A stretch of 64,000 nt of DNA, taken from NCBI GenBank assembly GCA_963655255.1, contig CAVKEB010000010.1:1-64000 (forward strand), read 5' to 3'. Shown here in pieces: positions 56,123 through 64,000 of the stretch. The stretch comes from CAG-791 sp963655255 (GTDB lineage Bacteria > Bacillota > Clostridia > Lachnospirales > Lachnospiraceae). The position numbers and the translations under genes are program-made. Position 1 is the first letter of the stretch, and each line of letters begins with the position of its first letter. Below the pieces are notes generated by a model. The model made no database searches. It saw only the letters and a list, made by a program, of their open reading frames with translations, and was not told the DNA's origin.

Positions 56123-58216
56123 ATGAAAGCTTATACAACTGACAAAATCCGAAACGTCGTAATTCTGGGACATGGCGGCTGCGGCAAGACGACGCTGACA
56201 GAGGCGATGGCATATCTCGGAGGACTGACGTCCAGACTCGGAAAGGTGGAAGATGGAACGACCGTCAGCGACTTTTCCAAAGAAGAGCAGAAGCGTGAAA
56301 TTTCCATTCACACCTCACTGATTCCGATTGAATGGAACGACTATAAGCTGAATGTACTGGATACGCCCGGATATTTTGATTTCGTCGGCGAGGTGGAAGA
56401 GGCCATCTCCGTGGCAGACGGCGCGATCATTGTGGTCAGCGCCAAGGCCGGAATCGAGGCGGGCACCGAGAAGGCGTGGGAGATCTGCGAGAAGTATCAC
56501 CTTCCGAGAATGTTCTTCGTCACGGATATGGATATCGATGAGGTTTCCTACCGCAAGGTGGTGGAGGATCTGACGGCTCTGTACGGCAAGAAGATCGCTC
56601 CGTTCAACATGCCGGTTCGTGAGGATGGAAAGCTTGTCGGTTACGTCAATGTCATTCAGAAGAAGGCCTTCAAGTGGGTGAACAAGGAGGCTGTCCCGGC
56701 GGATGTTCCTGATTACTCCGCGGAGTATCTGGAGCAGTATCATGACACTCTGATGGAAGCGGTTGCAGAGACCTCCGAGGAATTCATGGAGCGGTACTTC
56801 TCCGGCGAGGAGTTCTCTGAGGCAGAGGTTCGCGCGGCGGCGCGTCTGTCCATTCAGGACGGCACGATTGTTCCGGTGGAGATGGGCTCCGGCCTGGCGG
56901 CGCTCGGCGTCTATACGCTGATGGATGACATCGTGAAGTACATGCCGTCGGCAGAGTCCCGCAAGGTCAGCGGCATCAATCTGAAGACCAATGAGATTTT
57001 TGAGGCGAATTTCGATGTACTGAAGCCGAAGAGCGCCTTTGTTTTCAAGACGATTGTGGATCCGTTCATCGGCCGCTACAGCCTGATCAAGGTACGCTCC
57101 GGCGTCTTCAAGACAGACGATCTGTGCTACAACGCACGGACCGAGACGGAGTTCAAGATCGGAAAGCTCTATATCCTTCAAGGCAACAAGGCTTCGGAAA
57201 TTCCGGAGCTTCACGCGGGCGACCTCGGCGCTCTTGCCAAGCAGCAGGGCGTCAACACCGGCGATACGCTCTCGACAAAGGCAACGCCGATCCAGTACCC
57301 GAAGATGGATATCCCCACGCCGTACACGTACCTTCGCTACAAGGCCGTCAACAAGCAGGACATTGACAAGATCGCGCAGGCAATGAGCAAGCTCGCCGCC
57401 GAGGATCCGACGTTCCGGGCGGTCAACGATTCGGCGAACGGACAGTCCCTGATTTACGGCATGGGCGATCTGCATCTGCAGGTCATCCAGTCCGAGCTGA
57501 AGGATGAGTACAAGTGCGAGATTACCGTGGAGAAGCCGAAGGTTGCCTTCCGCGAGACCATCAAGAAGAATTCGGATGTCGAGTATAAATATAAGAAGCA
57601 GACCGGCGGTCACGGCCAGTACGGACACGTCAAGATCCGCTTTGCTCCGGCAGAGGATCACACTGTTCCCTATGTCTTCGACGAGGCAGTTGTCGGAGGC
57701 GCGGTTCCGAAGAATTACTTCCCGGCCGTGGAAAAGGGCATTGCGGAGTCCGTTCAGTCAGGACCTCTTGCGGCATATCCGGTGGTCGGTGTGCATGCAA
57801 CGCTGTATGACGGATCCTACCATCCGGTAGACTCTTCGGAGATGGCCTTCAAGACCGCTGCGAAGCAGGCCTTCAAGAAGGGCTTCATGGAAGCGGGACC
57901 GGTTCTCCTGGAGCCGATCGTTTCTCTGAAGGTCACGGTTCCGGACACCTATACCGGCGATATCATGGGCGACCTCAACAAGAGACGCGCATCCATTCTC
58001 GGCATGAATCCGGCACCGGGTTCCAAGCAGGCGATCGAGGCGGAGGTTCCGCAGATGGAGCTGTTCGATTATTCGACAACGCTTCGCTCCATGACCGGAG
58101 GCCGCGGCGAGTACAGCTATGAATTCGCCCGCTATCAGCAGGCTCCGGCGGACATCCAGAGCAAGGAGGTTGCGGCAAGAGCAGAGAAGGCTGCAGCAGG
58201 ATTTACAGAAGAATAA
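56123..58216 (+). CDS. Elongation factor G-like GTPase (EF-G paralogue)
   Basis: The 697-residue product has the five EF-G domains: P-loop GHGGCGKTTLTEAM (16-29), switch II LDTPGYFDF (79-87), beta-barrel domain, and domains III-V with GMGDLHLQVI, QTGGHGQYGHVKIRF, AVEKGI and MTGGRGEYSYEFARYQQAP. It belongs to the clostridial EF-G paralogue group that starts Tyr-x-Thr-Asp-Lys-Ile-Arg-Asn and is unlinked to rpsL, rpsG and tuf, so it is probably not the main EF-G. The guanine-specificity motif NKxD reads TDMD at residues 134-137. GGAGG precedes the ATG. A family A repeat starts 2 bp after its stop. Confidence 0.9.
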   Translation: MKAYTTDKIRNVVILGHGGCGKTTLTEAMAYLGGLTSRLGKVEDGTTVSDFSKEEQKREISIHTSLIPIEWNDYKLNVLDTPGYFDFVGEVEEAISVADGAIIVVSAKAGIEAGTEKAWEICEKYHLPRMFFVTDMDIDEVSYRKVVEDLTALYGKKIAPFNMPVREDGKLVGYVNVIQKKAFKWVNKEAVPADVPDYSAEYLEQYHDTLMEAVAETSEEFMERYFSGEEFSEAEVRAAARLSIQDGTIVPVEMGSGLAALGVYTLMDDIVKYMPSAESRKVSGINLKTNEIFEANFDVLKPKSAFVFKTIVDPFIGRYSLIKVRSGVFKTDDLCYNARTETEFKIGKLYILQGNKASEIPELHAGDLGALAKQQGVNTGDTLSTKATPIQYPKMDIPTPYTYLRYKAVNKQDIDKIAQAMSKLAAEDPTFRAVNDSANGQSLIYGMGDLHLQVIQSELKDEYKCEITVEKPKVAFRETIKKNSDVEYKYKKQTGGHGQYGHVKIRFAPAEDHTVPYVFDEAVVGGAVPKNYFPAVEKGIAESVQSGPLAAYPVVGVHATLYDGSYHPVDSSEMAFKTAAKQAFKKGFMEAGPVLLEPIVSLKVTVPDTYTGDIMGDLNKRRASILGMNPAPGSKQAIEAEVPQMELFDYSTTLRSMTGGRGEYSYEFARYQQAPADIQSKEVAARAEKAAAGFTEE

Positions 58217-58217
58217 G

Positions 58218-58326
58218 TTTGAAAGTGACATTGATATGTCACTTTCAAACAGCAGCATCGGTGCTGACGCACCGGCTGCCACATTCGGCAAAACCGCCTT
58301 CGCGGATTTTGCCTCAGTGAGGTATA
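58218..58326 (+). repeat. Family A four-hairpin repeat, copy A6
   Basis: A complete copy, starting 2 bp after the EF-G-like stop. H1 GAAAGTGACAT/ATGTCACTTTC is fully paired. H4 reads CCTCA-G-TGAGG, one pair longer than elsewhere. No gene start follows directly; a terminator lies 24 bp downstream, so here the element sits in a 3' untranslated region. Confidence 0.9.
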
Positions 58327-58349
58327 AGCAGGGCAATGGCCCGGCCGCG

Positions 58350-58384
58350 ACAGGGAGGATTCCGAATGGAATCCTCCCTGTTTC
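58350..58384 (+). terminator. Terminator after the EF-G paralogue
   Basis: A perfect 14-bp stem ACAGGGAGGATTCC/GGAATCCTCCCTGT with a GAAT loop, then TTCGT. The T-run is short. Confidence 0.8.
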
Positions 58385-58470
58385 GTGTGATACCCGCCTT
58401 TGACTTTCTGATGGCGCGATGAGGAAACTTCCGTTCCATCATCCTCAGCCATGGCAGTAGTGGCAGACTC

Positions 58471-58506
58471 TTGACGCGGATGTATTTGATGTATACAATT
58501 ATACAT
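58471..58506 (+). promoter_or_regulatory. Promoter with GntR-type operator before the citrate-synthase-like gene
   Basis: TTGACG (58471-58476), 17 bp, TACAAT (58494-58499). A perfect inverted repeat ATGTATA-CAAT-TATACAT (58489-58506) covers the -10 box and contains GTATACAA, the core of the Bacillus GntR operator. The gene for a GntR regulator lies 1.6 kb downstream. Confidence 0.7.
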
Positions 58507-58555
58507 GCTATTCAGTCAAATACCTGTACAGCGCAGGCATCCAAAGGAGGATGGT

Positions 58556-59962
58556 ATGGTCACAGAGCCTTTTGAAAATCGTCCGGTCTCCATGAATGAA
58601 GACAATCATCTGCTTCAGATCGAAGAGCACATGTACATTCTGGATGATGTCCAGAAGCCGAATGTGTTCCGTCAGATGTTTCCGTATTCGGATATTCCGA
58701 AGATCCCGTTCAATGACAGGACCGTGCCGAAGCGCATGCCGAAGGACATCTGGATCACCGATACCACCTTCCGTGACGGGCAGCAGTCAAGAGCGCCGTA
58801 CACTTCCGATCAGATTGTTCATATCTACGATGAATTTCACCGTCTCGGCGGCCCGAACGGCATGATCAAGGCCTGTGAATTCTTCCTGTACAGCAAGCAG
58901 GACCGCGACGCCGTGTACAAGTGCATGGAGCGCGGCTACGAATTTCCGCAGGTGACGAGCTGGATCCGTGCGAGCCATGACGATTTCCGTCTGGTCCACG
59001 AGATGGGCATGAAGGAGACGGGAATTCTGGTTTCCTGTTCGGATTATCATATTTTCCTGAAACTGAAAATGACACGCAAGCAGGCCATGGAGCATTATCT
59101 CTCCGTGGTCCGCGACTGTCTGGAGCAGGGTATCAGCCCGCGCTGCCATCTGGAGGACATCACGAGAGCGGATATCTACGGGTATGTGGTGCCGTTCTGT
59201 CTGGAACTGATGAAGCTGCAGCGCGAGTACGGGATTCCGATCAAGATCCGCGCCTGCGATACGATGGGATACGGCGTCAACTACAACGGCGCCGTCATTC
59301 CGCGCTCGGTTCCCGGTATCATTTATGCCATCCATACGCATGCCGGTGTTCCCAGCGAGCAGCTGGAGTGGCATGGGCACAATGATTTTTACAAGGCCGT
59401 GGTCAATGCGACGACCGCGTGGCTGTATGGCTGCAGCGGGGTCAACTGTTCGCTGTTCGGCATCGGCGAGCGGACGGGCAACACGCCGACGGAGGCGATG
59501 GTTTTCGAATATGCCCAGCTGCGCGGCGATCTGAACGGGATGGACACGACGGCGATCACCGACCTTGCGGAGTACTACGAGAAGGAAATCGGATACCACA
59601 TTCCGGAGAGAACGCCTTTTGTCGGCAAGAACTTCAACGTGACGAGAGCCGGCATCCATGCGGACGGACTGCTGAAGAACGAAGAGATCTACAACATTTT
59701 TGACACGGGTAAGTTCCTGAACCGCCCGCCGATCTCCGCGGTGACGAATACCTCCGGCCTTGCGGGCATCGCACTGTGGATCAACAACTATTACCGTCTG
59801 CCGGAGGATCGGAGAATCGACAAGAAGTCTGCTCTGGTGGAAGGCGTGAAGGCTTGGGTGGACGAGCAGTACGCAAACGGACGTGTGACGGTCATCACGG
59901 ATGCGGAACTGGAAGCGGTGATTGACCGCGTCTGCAAAGAGGAGCATATCACGCTGGTCTGA
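58556..59962 (+). CDS. DRE-TIM condensing enzyme, probable Re-citrate synthase (2-isopropylmalate-synthase-like)
   Basis: The 468-residue product is of the isopropylmalate/homocitrate synthase superfamily: WITDTTFRDGQQSRAPYT (metal Asp69, 67-78), ISPRCHLEDITRADIYGYVV, IRACDTMGYGV and the metal ligands in LEWHGHNDFYKAVVNATTAW. It lacks the C-terminal leucine-binding regulatory domain of LeuA. Its N-terminal region (VFRQMFPYSDIPKIPFNDR) and FRDGQQ form match the clostridial Re-citrate synthase group as I recall it, and it is next to isocitrate dehydrogenase, which supports a role in making 2-oxoglutarate from oxaloacetate and acetyl-CoA. The ATG at 58556 follows AAAGGAGG by 5 nt. Confidence 0.75.
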   Translation: MVTEPFENRPVSMNEDNHLLQIEEHMYILDDVQKPNVFRQMFPYSDIPKIPFNDRTVPKRMPKDIWITDTTFRDGQQSRAPYTSDQIVHIYDEFHRLGGPNGMIKACEFFLYSKQDRDAVYKCMERGYEFPQVTSWIRASHDDFRLVHEMGMKETGILVSCSDYHIFLKLKMTRKQAMEHYLSVVRDCLEQGISPRCHLEDITRADIYGYVVPFCLELMKLQREYGIPIKIRACDTMGYGVNYNGAVIPRSVPGIIYAIHTHAGVPSEQLEWHGHNDFYKAVVNATTAWLYGCSGVNCSLFGIGERTGNTPTEAMVFEYAQLRGDLNGMDTTAITDLAEYYEKEIGYHIPERTPFVGKNFNVTRAGIHADGLLKNEEIYNIFDTGKFLNRPPISAVTNTSGLAGIALWINNYYRLPEDRRIDKKSALVEGVKAWVDEQYANGRVTVITDAELEAVIDRVCKEEHITLV

Positions 59963-60040
59963 GCGCTTCGGAAGAGAAAAACGGGCGGATCGCGATGGAA
60001 AACGCAGGTGTCCGGAGACACACGCGGCAGTCTTTATACA

Positions 60041-60101
60041 GAGAGAATCCGCCTTCGCGGAATTTTCTCCGGTATTGCGGATTTTGCCTTAGAGAGGGAT
60101 A
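60041..60101 (+). repeat. Composite repeat relic before gntR
   Basis: First a family B third module: GAGAGAATCCGC-CTTC-GCGGAATTTTCTC. Then the tail of family A: TATTGCGGATTTTGCC, TTAGAGAGGGATA. The altered H4 no longer forms the CCTC/GAGG stem, but AGAGAGGGA serves as the ribosome site for gntR 4 nt beyond. Confidence 0.7.
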
Positions 60102-60104
60102 GAA

Positions 60105-60839
60105 ATGAATGCATATGATGTAAAACGGGATGTGAGCGATCAGTATTCGCTTCGCGGGAGAGTGTTTCACAAGATCCGCGATGACATCCTGAATGGAAAA
60201 TATAAGGAAAACGAGGAGCTGAAGGAAGTTGCGATCGGGCAGGAGATGGGCGTTTCGAGAACGCCGGTCCGTGAGGCACTCCGTCAGCTGGAGCTGGAGG
60301 GCCTGGTTCAGATCATTCCGAACCGCGGTGCCTTTGTCACCGGCATCCAGGCGAAGGATGTCCATGACATCTATATGATCCGCTCCCGGCTGGAGGGCCT
60401 GTGCGCCCGCTGGGCCTGCGAGCATATCACGAAGGAACAGATGGACGAGATGGAGGAGAATGTTTATCTCGCCGAGTTTCATGCGAAAAAGGGCAACATG
60501 GAGCAGATGGCGGAGCTGGACAACCAGTTCCACCGGATCCTGTACGAATCCGGTGATTCCAAGATGCTGGAGCATCTGCTCGTCGATTATCATCAGTACG
60601 TCATGCGGATCCGGAGAAAGACCCTCTCCACGCCGGAGCGTGCGATCGCCTCCAATCAGGAGCACCACGGCATCATGGAGGCCATCAAGGCGAACAATCC
60701 GGATCTTGCGGAGAAGCTTGCCTCCGAACACATGAACAACGCCTACAGCAATATGGTGAAGAACGGACTGTTCGATCTTTATAAAAATGACAATGTTTCG
60801 GAACAAGATGCGGGAAAAGAGGACGAACGGCAGGGATAG
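60105..60839 (+). CDS. GntR-family regulator, FCD (FadR-like) subgroup
   Basis: The 244-residue product has the winged helix at residues 17-80 (LRGRVFHKIRDDILNGKYKE, EVAIGQEMGVSRTPVREALR, LEGLVQIIPNRGAFV) and an all-helical FCD ligand domain with the metal-site residues in MIRSRLEGLCARWA, AELDNQFHRILYES and NQEHHGIMEAIKANN. FCD regulators usually bind small carboxylic acids. It lies between the citrate-synthase-like gene and icd, and a matching operator covers the promoter of the first, so control of this short pathway by a tricarboxylate or 2-oxoglutarate is a reasonable guess. Confidence 0.92.
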   Translation: MNAYDVKRDVSDQYSLRGRVFHKIRDDILNGKYKENEELKEVAIGQEMGVSRTPVREALRQLELEGLVQIIPNRGAFVTGIQAKDVHDIYMIRSRLEGLCARWACEHITKEQMDEMEENVYLAEFHAKKGNMEQMAELDNQFHRILYESGDSKMLEHLLVDYHQYVMRIRRKTLSTPERAIASNQEHHGIMEAIKANNPDLAEKLASEHMNNAYSNMVKNGLFDLYKNDNVSEQDAGKEDERQG

Positions 60840-60968
60840 AAGTCCTTCGAAGAAAACGAGCATCCGCAGATGAGATACCGGAAGACAGGGCGCAGGGATG
60901 CAGAGATTCCGGTGTAGAAGCGCAGGAAGGCTGCAGCAGCAAAAAGAAAAGAAGAGAGGATTGGGGAT

Positions 60969-62186
60969 ATGGCCAAGATTCAGATGACAACTCCCATCGT
61001 GGAGATGGACGGCGATGAAATGACGAGAATTATCTGGAAGATGATCAAGGAGGATCTGATTCTTCCCTATGTGGACCTGAAGACCGAGTACTATGACCTC
61101 GGCCTTCGGCACCGCGACGAGACCGACGATGAGGTGACGAAGGATGCCGCCAATGCAACGAAGGAGTACGGCGTTGCGGTAAAATGCGCGACGATCACCC
61201 CGAACCGGGCAAGGCAGGAGGAGTATCATCTGAAGAAGCTCTACAAGAGCCCGAACGCAACGCTCCGCTCCATGCTGGACGGGACGGTGTTCCGCGGCCC
61301 GATCCTGGTGAAGGGAATCGAGCCCTACGTGCGCACCTGGAAGGCCCCGATCATGCTGGCCCGCCATGCGTACGGCGATGTGTACAAGAATTCGGAGATG
61401 AAGATCGGCGGCCCTGGAAAGGCGGAGCTCGTCTATACGGAGGCGGATACCGGCATTGAACACCGCAGGCTCATTCATGAGTTCGACGGGGCGGGTATTG
61501 TTCAGGGAATCCACAACACGGACCGGTCCATTGAGAATTTCGCGAGAACCTGCTTTAATTATGCGTATGACAAGAAGATGGATCTCTGGTTCTCCACGAA
61601 GGACACGATTTCCAAGACCTATGACGGAAACTTCAAGGAGATCTTCCAGGATCTGTACGACCGCGCCTATAAGGGCAAATTCGAGGCGGCAGGCATCAAA
61701 TATTTCTACACGCTGATTGATGATGCGGTGGCCCGCGTCATCCGCTCCGAGGGCGGCTTCGTCTGGGCACTGAAGAACTACGACGGCGATGTGATGTCGG
61801 ACATGATGGCAACGGCCTTCGGTTCGCTTGCGATGATGACCTCGACGCTCGTCTCTCCGACGGGAGCCTACGAGTATGAAGCGGCGCACGGAACGGTGCA
61901 GCGGCATTATTATAAGTATTTAAATGGCGAGAAGGAGTCCACGAACTCGGTGGCGACGATCTTCGCCTGGACGGGTGCATTGAGAAAGCGGGGCGAACTG
62001 GACGGCCTGCGGGAACTGGTGAAGTTCGCGGACCAGCTGGAGAGGGCGACGCTTGCGACGATCGAGTCCGGACGGATGACGGGTGATCTTGCGGCCATCA
62101 CGACACTTCCGAATGTACAGTCTCTTGACACGGAGTCCTTTATTCTGGCAATCCGTGATACACTGGACAAGATGCGGAGGGAGTAA
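60969..62186 (+). CDS. icd: Isocitrate dehydrogenase (NADP+), eukaryote-like type
   Basis: The enzyme decarboxylates isocitrate to 2-oxoglutarate. The 405-residue product is of the homodimeric type shared with eukaryotes: IVEMDGDEMTRIIWKMIKED, SPNATLRSMLDGTVFRGPIL, the catalytic YDKKMDLWFSTKDTI and FYTLIDDAVARVIRSEGGFV, and the cofactor motif AAHGTVQRHYYKYLNGE, whose Arg-His pair favours NADP. GAGAGGA precedes the ATG. With the Re-citrate-synthase-like gene it would need only aconitase, which is not in the window, to supply glutamate carbon. Confidence 0.96.
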   Translation: MAKIQMTTPIVEMDGDEMTRIIWKMIKEDLILPYVDLKTEYYDLGLRHRDETDDEVTKDAANATKEYGVAVKCATITPNRARQEEYHLKKLYKSPNATLRSMLDGTVFRGPILVKGIEPYVRTWKAPIMLARHAYGDVYKNSEMKIGGPGKAELVYTEADTGIEHRRLIHEFDGAGIVQGIHNTDRSIENFARTCFNYAYDKKMDLWFSTKDTISKTYDGNFKEIFQDLYDRAYKGKFEAAGIKYFYTLIDDAVARVIRSEGGFVWALKNYDGDVMSDMMATAFGSLAMMTSTLVSPTGAYEYEAAHGTVQRHYYKYLNGEKESTNSVATIFAWTGALRKRGELDGLRELVKFADQLERATLATIESGRMTGDLAAITTLPNVQSLDTESFILAIRDTLDKMRRE

Positions 62187-62268
62187 GACAAAATACCCGC
62201 GGCAGACTCCCGGATCCCTGCCCATTGCGGCAGCTGCCCGCGGGATAGAGGAAAAGGCAGATTTTACT

Positions 62269-64000
62269 ATGATTTTATCGGTTCAGCATGTCAGCAAATC
62301 GTTTCTGGAGGTTCCGGTTCTTTCCGACATTACCTTCCATCTGGAAAAAGGCGATCGCGCCGCCATTGTCGGCATCAACGGCGCCGGGAAGTCGACGCTT
62401 CTCAAGATCATGATCGGCGAGATGAAGCCGGATGAGGGCAGCGTTTCCTTTGCGAGGGAGACGACCATCGGGTACCTCGCGCAGAACCAGGACCTCGGCT
62501 TTGACGGAACGATCTACGAGGAGCTACTGACCGTGAAGAAGGACATGGTGGAGCTCGAGAAGAAGATTGAGCTCGACGAGAAGCTGATGGAGCAGCTGAC
62601 CGGCGAGGAGCTGAACCAGGTGGTCATCGAGTATAACGATCTTCTGACGAAGTTCCAGAACAGCAACGGCTTCTCCTACAAGGGAGAGATCACCGGCGTT
62701 CTCCGTGGACTCGGCTTCTCCGACGAGGAATTCGATCATGAGGTCCGCACGCTTTCGGGCGGGCAGAAGACCCGGGTTGCGCTGGCGAAGCTCCTTCTGG
62801 AGAAGCCGGACATCATTCTTCTGGATGAGCCGACGAACCATCTGGATATTGCGGCGATCCGCTGGCTGGAGACCTACCTATCGAATTACCGCGGAACGGT
62901 TCTGATCGTCTCACACGACCGGTATTTTCTCGACAAGACCGTGGGTCACATCATTGAGATCGAGAACACGCATGCCACCGTTTTTAACGGCAATTATTCC
63001 TTCTACGCTGAGGAGAAGAAGAAGCTCCGCGATCAGCAGTGGCACCAGTATCTGAACAATCAGGCGGAAATCAAACATCAGGAAGAGGTCATCGCGAAGC
63101 TCAAGCAGTTCAACCGCGAGAAGTCCATCAAGCGCGCGGAGAGCCGGGAGAAGCAGCTCGCGAAAAAAGAGGTCCTGGAGAAGCCCGTGGAGCTGCGCGA
63201 CGATATGCGGCTGACATTAAAGCCCTGCATCCGGTCCGGACGGGATGTCATGCAGGTGCGGCATCTTGCCAAGGCATTTGACGGGAACCGCCTTTTTGAC
63301 GACATCACCTTCGATGTCCTGCGCGGGGAGCATGTCGCCATCATCGGCAGCAACGGAACCGGCAAGTCCACGCTTCTGAAGATCATCATCGGACAGATTG
63401 CCGCGGACTCCGGAACGGTCCGCTTCGGCACCAACGTGCACATCGGCTACTACGATCAGGAGCACCACGTTCTGAACGACGCGAACACCGTATTCGAGGA
63501 AATCTCCGAGGCGCACCCGGACATGACCAACACGGAGATCCGGAATCTTCTCGCATCGTTTCTTTTCACCGGGGAGGATGTGTTCAAGAGAATCGCGGAT
63601 CTCTCCGGCGGAGAAAAGGGACGCGTCTCTCTGGCCAAGCTCATGCTCTCCGAGGCGAATTTCCTGATCCTTGACGAGCCGACGAACCATCTGGACATGG
63701 TTTCCAAGGATGTGTTGGAGAATGCGCTCAACAGCTATGAGGGAACGGTTCTCTATGTCTCGCACGACCGGTATTTCATGAACCGGACGGCGAGCCGGAT
63801 TCTCTCGCTGACGGACCGTATGATGCTGAACTATCCGGGGAGCCGGAGCGATGAACCGGCGCCGGACTGCTACATCGGCAATTATGATTACTATCTGGAA
63901 AAGTCCGCGCAGGTGGAGAGCACCTTGAAGGAAGAGGAGAGAAAGCGGATTGCCGAGGCCACGGGTCAGCCCGTTCCGGGAAGCGCGGGCAGAACATCCG
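62269..64000 (+). CDS. ABC-F family ATPase, 3'-truncated by the window edge
   Basis: The frame opens at the ATG at 62269 (MILSVQHVSKSFLEVPVL) and has no stop before base 64000, giving at least 577 residues. Two ATPase cassettes are seen: Walker A VGINGAGKSTLLKI (about 34-47), signature LSGGQKTRVALAKLLL, Walker B IILLDEPTNHLD; then IGSNGTGKSTLLKI, LSGGEKGRVSLAKLML and FLILDEPTNHLD. They are joined by a charged linker (QQWHQYLNNQAEIKHQEEVI), the P-site tRNA interaction motif region of ABC-F proteins. No membrane domain. ABC-F proteins act on ribosomes; which subgroup this is, and any antibiotic link, cannot be told without the C-terminus. Confidence 0.93.
   Translation, partial: MILSVQHVSKSFLEVPVLSDITFHLEKGDRAAIVGINGAGKSTLLKIMIGEMKPDEGSVSFARETTIGYLAQNQDLGFDGTIYEELLTVKKDMVELEKKIELDEKLMEQLTGEELNQVVIEYNDLLTKFQNSNGFSYKGEITGVLRGLGFSDEEFDHEVRTLSGGQKTRVALAKLLLEKPDIILLDEPTNHLDIAAIRWLETYLSNYRGTVLIVSHDRYFLDKTVGHIIEIENTHATVFNGNYSFYAEEKKKLRDQQWHQYLNNQAEIKHQEEVIAKLKQFNREKSIKRAESREKQLAKKEVLEKPVELRDDMRLTLKPCIRSGRDVMQVRHLAKAFDGNRLFDDITFDVLRGEHVAIIGSNGTGKSTLLKIIIGQIAADSGTVRFGTNVHIGYYDQEHHVLNDANTVFEEISEAHPDMTNTEIRNLLASFLFTGEDVFKRIADLSGGEKGRVSLAKLMLSEANFLILDEPTNHLDMVSKDVLENALNSYEGTVLYVSHDRYFMNRTASRILSLTDRMMLNYPGSRSDEPAPDCYIGNYDYYLEKSAQVESTLKEEERKRIAEATGQPVPGSAGRTS

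Overview
The window is a GC-rich stretch of chromosome from a Gram-positive anaerobe of the class Clostridia, most likely family Lachnospiraceae. The basis is gene order and family type: the plsX-acpP-rnc-smc-ftsY-ylxM-ffh-rpsP-khpA-rimM-trmD-rplS-lepB-rbgA-lepB-rnhB-yraN block, a long-form Prs, a DUF6171 protein, paired intracellular GH51 enzymes, a GLYEGSKS-type ketol-acid reductoisomerase, an EF-G paralogue and a Re-citrate-synthase-like enzyme. I saw no tRNA, rRNA, T-box or CRISPR array. Promoters called here are sigma-A-like with 17-18 bp spacers.

Layout. 1-1.8 kb: the 3' part of an Rpn-family nuclease/transposase gene, a GNAT acetyltransferase and rpmF. 1.9-18.6 kb: the lipid, division, SRP, ribosome and tRNA-modification block. 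18.8-31.3 kb: prs (minus strand), a radical SAM protein, an MFS/U32-like pair, a CrtO-like membrane protein, der, plsY, gpsA, tyrS, a lipoprotein and a small membrane protein. 31.3-39 kb: branched-chain amino acid genes (ilvB, two ilvN-type subunits, ilvC, leuC, leuD) with a lone pilT between the two ilvN genes. 39.2-43.9 kb: an ArsR-type regulator divergent from two alpha-L-arabinofuranosidases, then DUF6171. 43.9-45.5 kb: O-acetylhomoserine sulfhydrylase with a possible leader peptide. 45.8-50.3 kb: a visibly AT-richer island with a GmrSD-like DUF262/DUF1524 nuclease and a DUF1016 nuclease, followed by a perfect inverted repeat. 50.4-64 kb: aroA and tyrA (minus strand), leuS, an EF-G paralogue, a probable Re-citrate synthase, a GntR regulator, NADP-isocitrate dehydrogenase and an ABC-F ATPase that runs off the end.

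The most unusual content is non-coding. Three families of structured repeats occupy gaps between housekeeping and biosynthetic genes. Family A (about 108 nt, four consecutive hairpins, seven complete, shortened or relic copies) shows paired compensatory base changes between copies. Its last hairpin carries a GAGG Shine-Dalgarno core that lies just before the start codons of rnc, tyrA and a CrtO-like gene. Family B (about 104 nt, three hairpins) forms tandem arrays on both sides of an ilvN gene and supplies that gene's stop codon. Family C sits between ilvC and leuC as one long inverted repeat with three copies of a GCGAAGC hairpin, followed by a terminator-like hairpin just before leuC. These look like mobile or duplicated RNA/DNA modules that may shape processing or translation of operon mRNAs.
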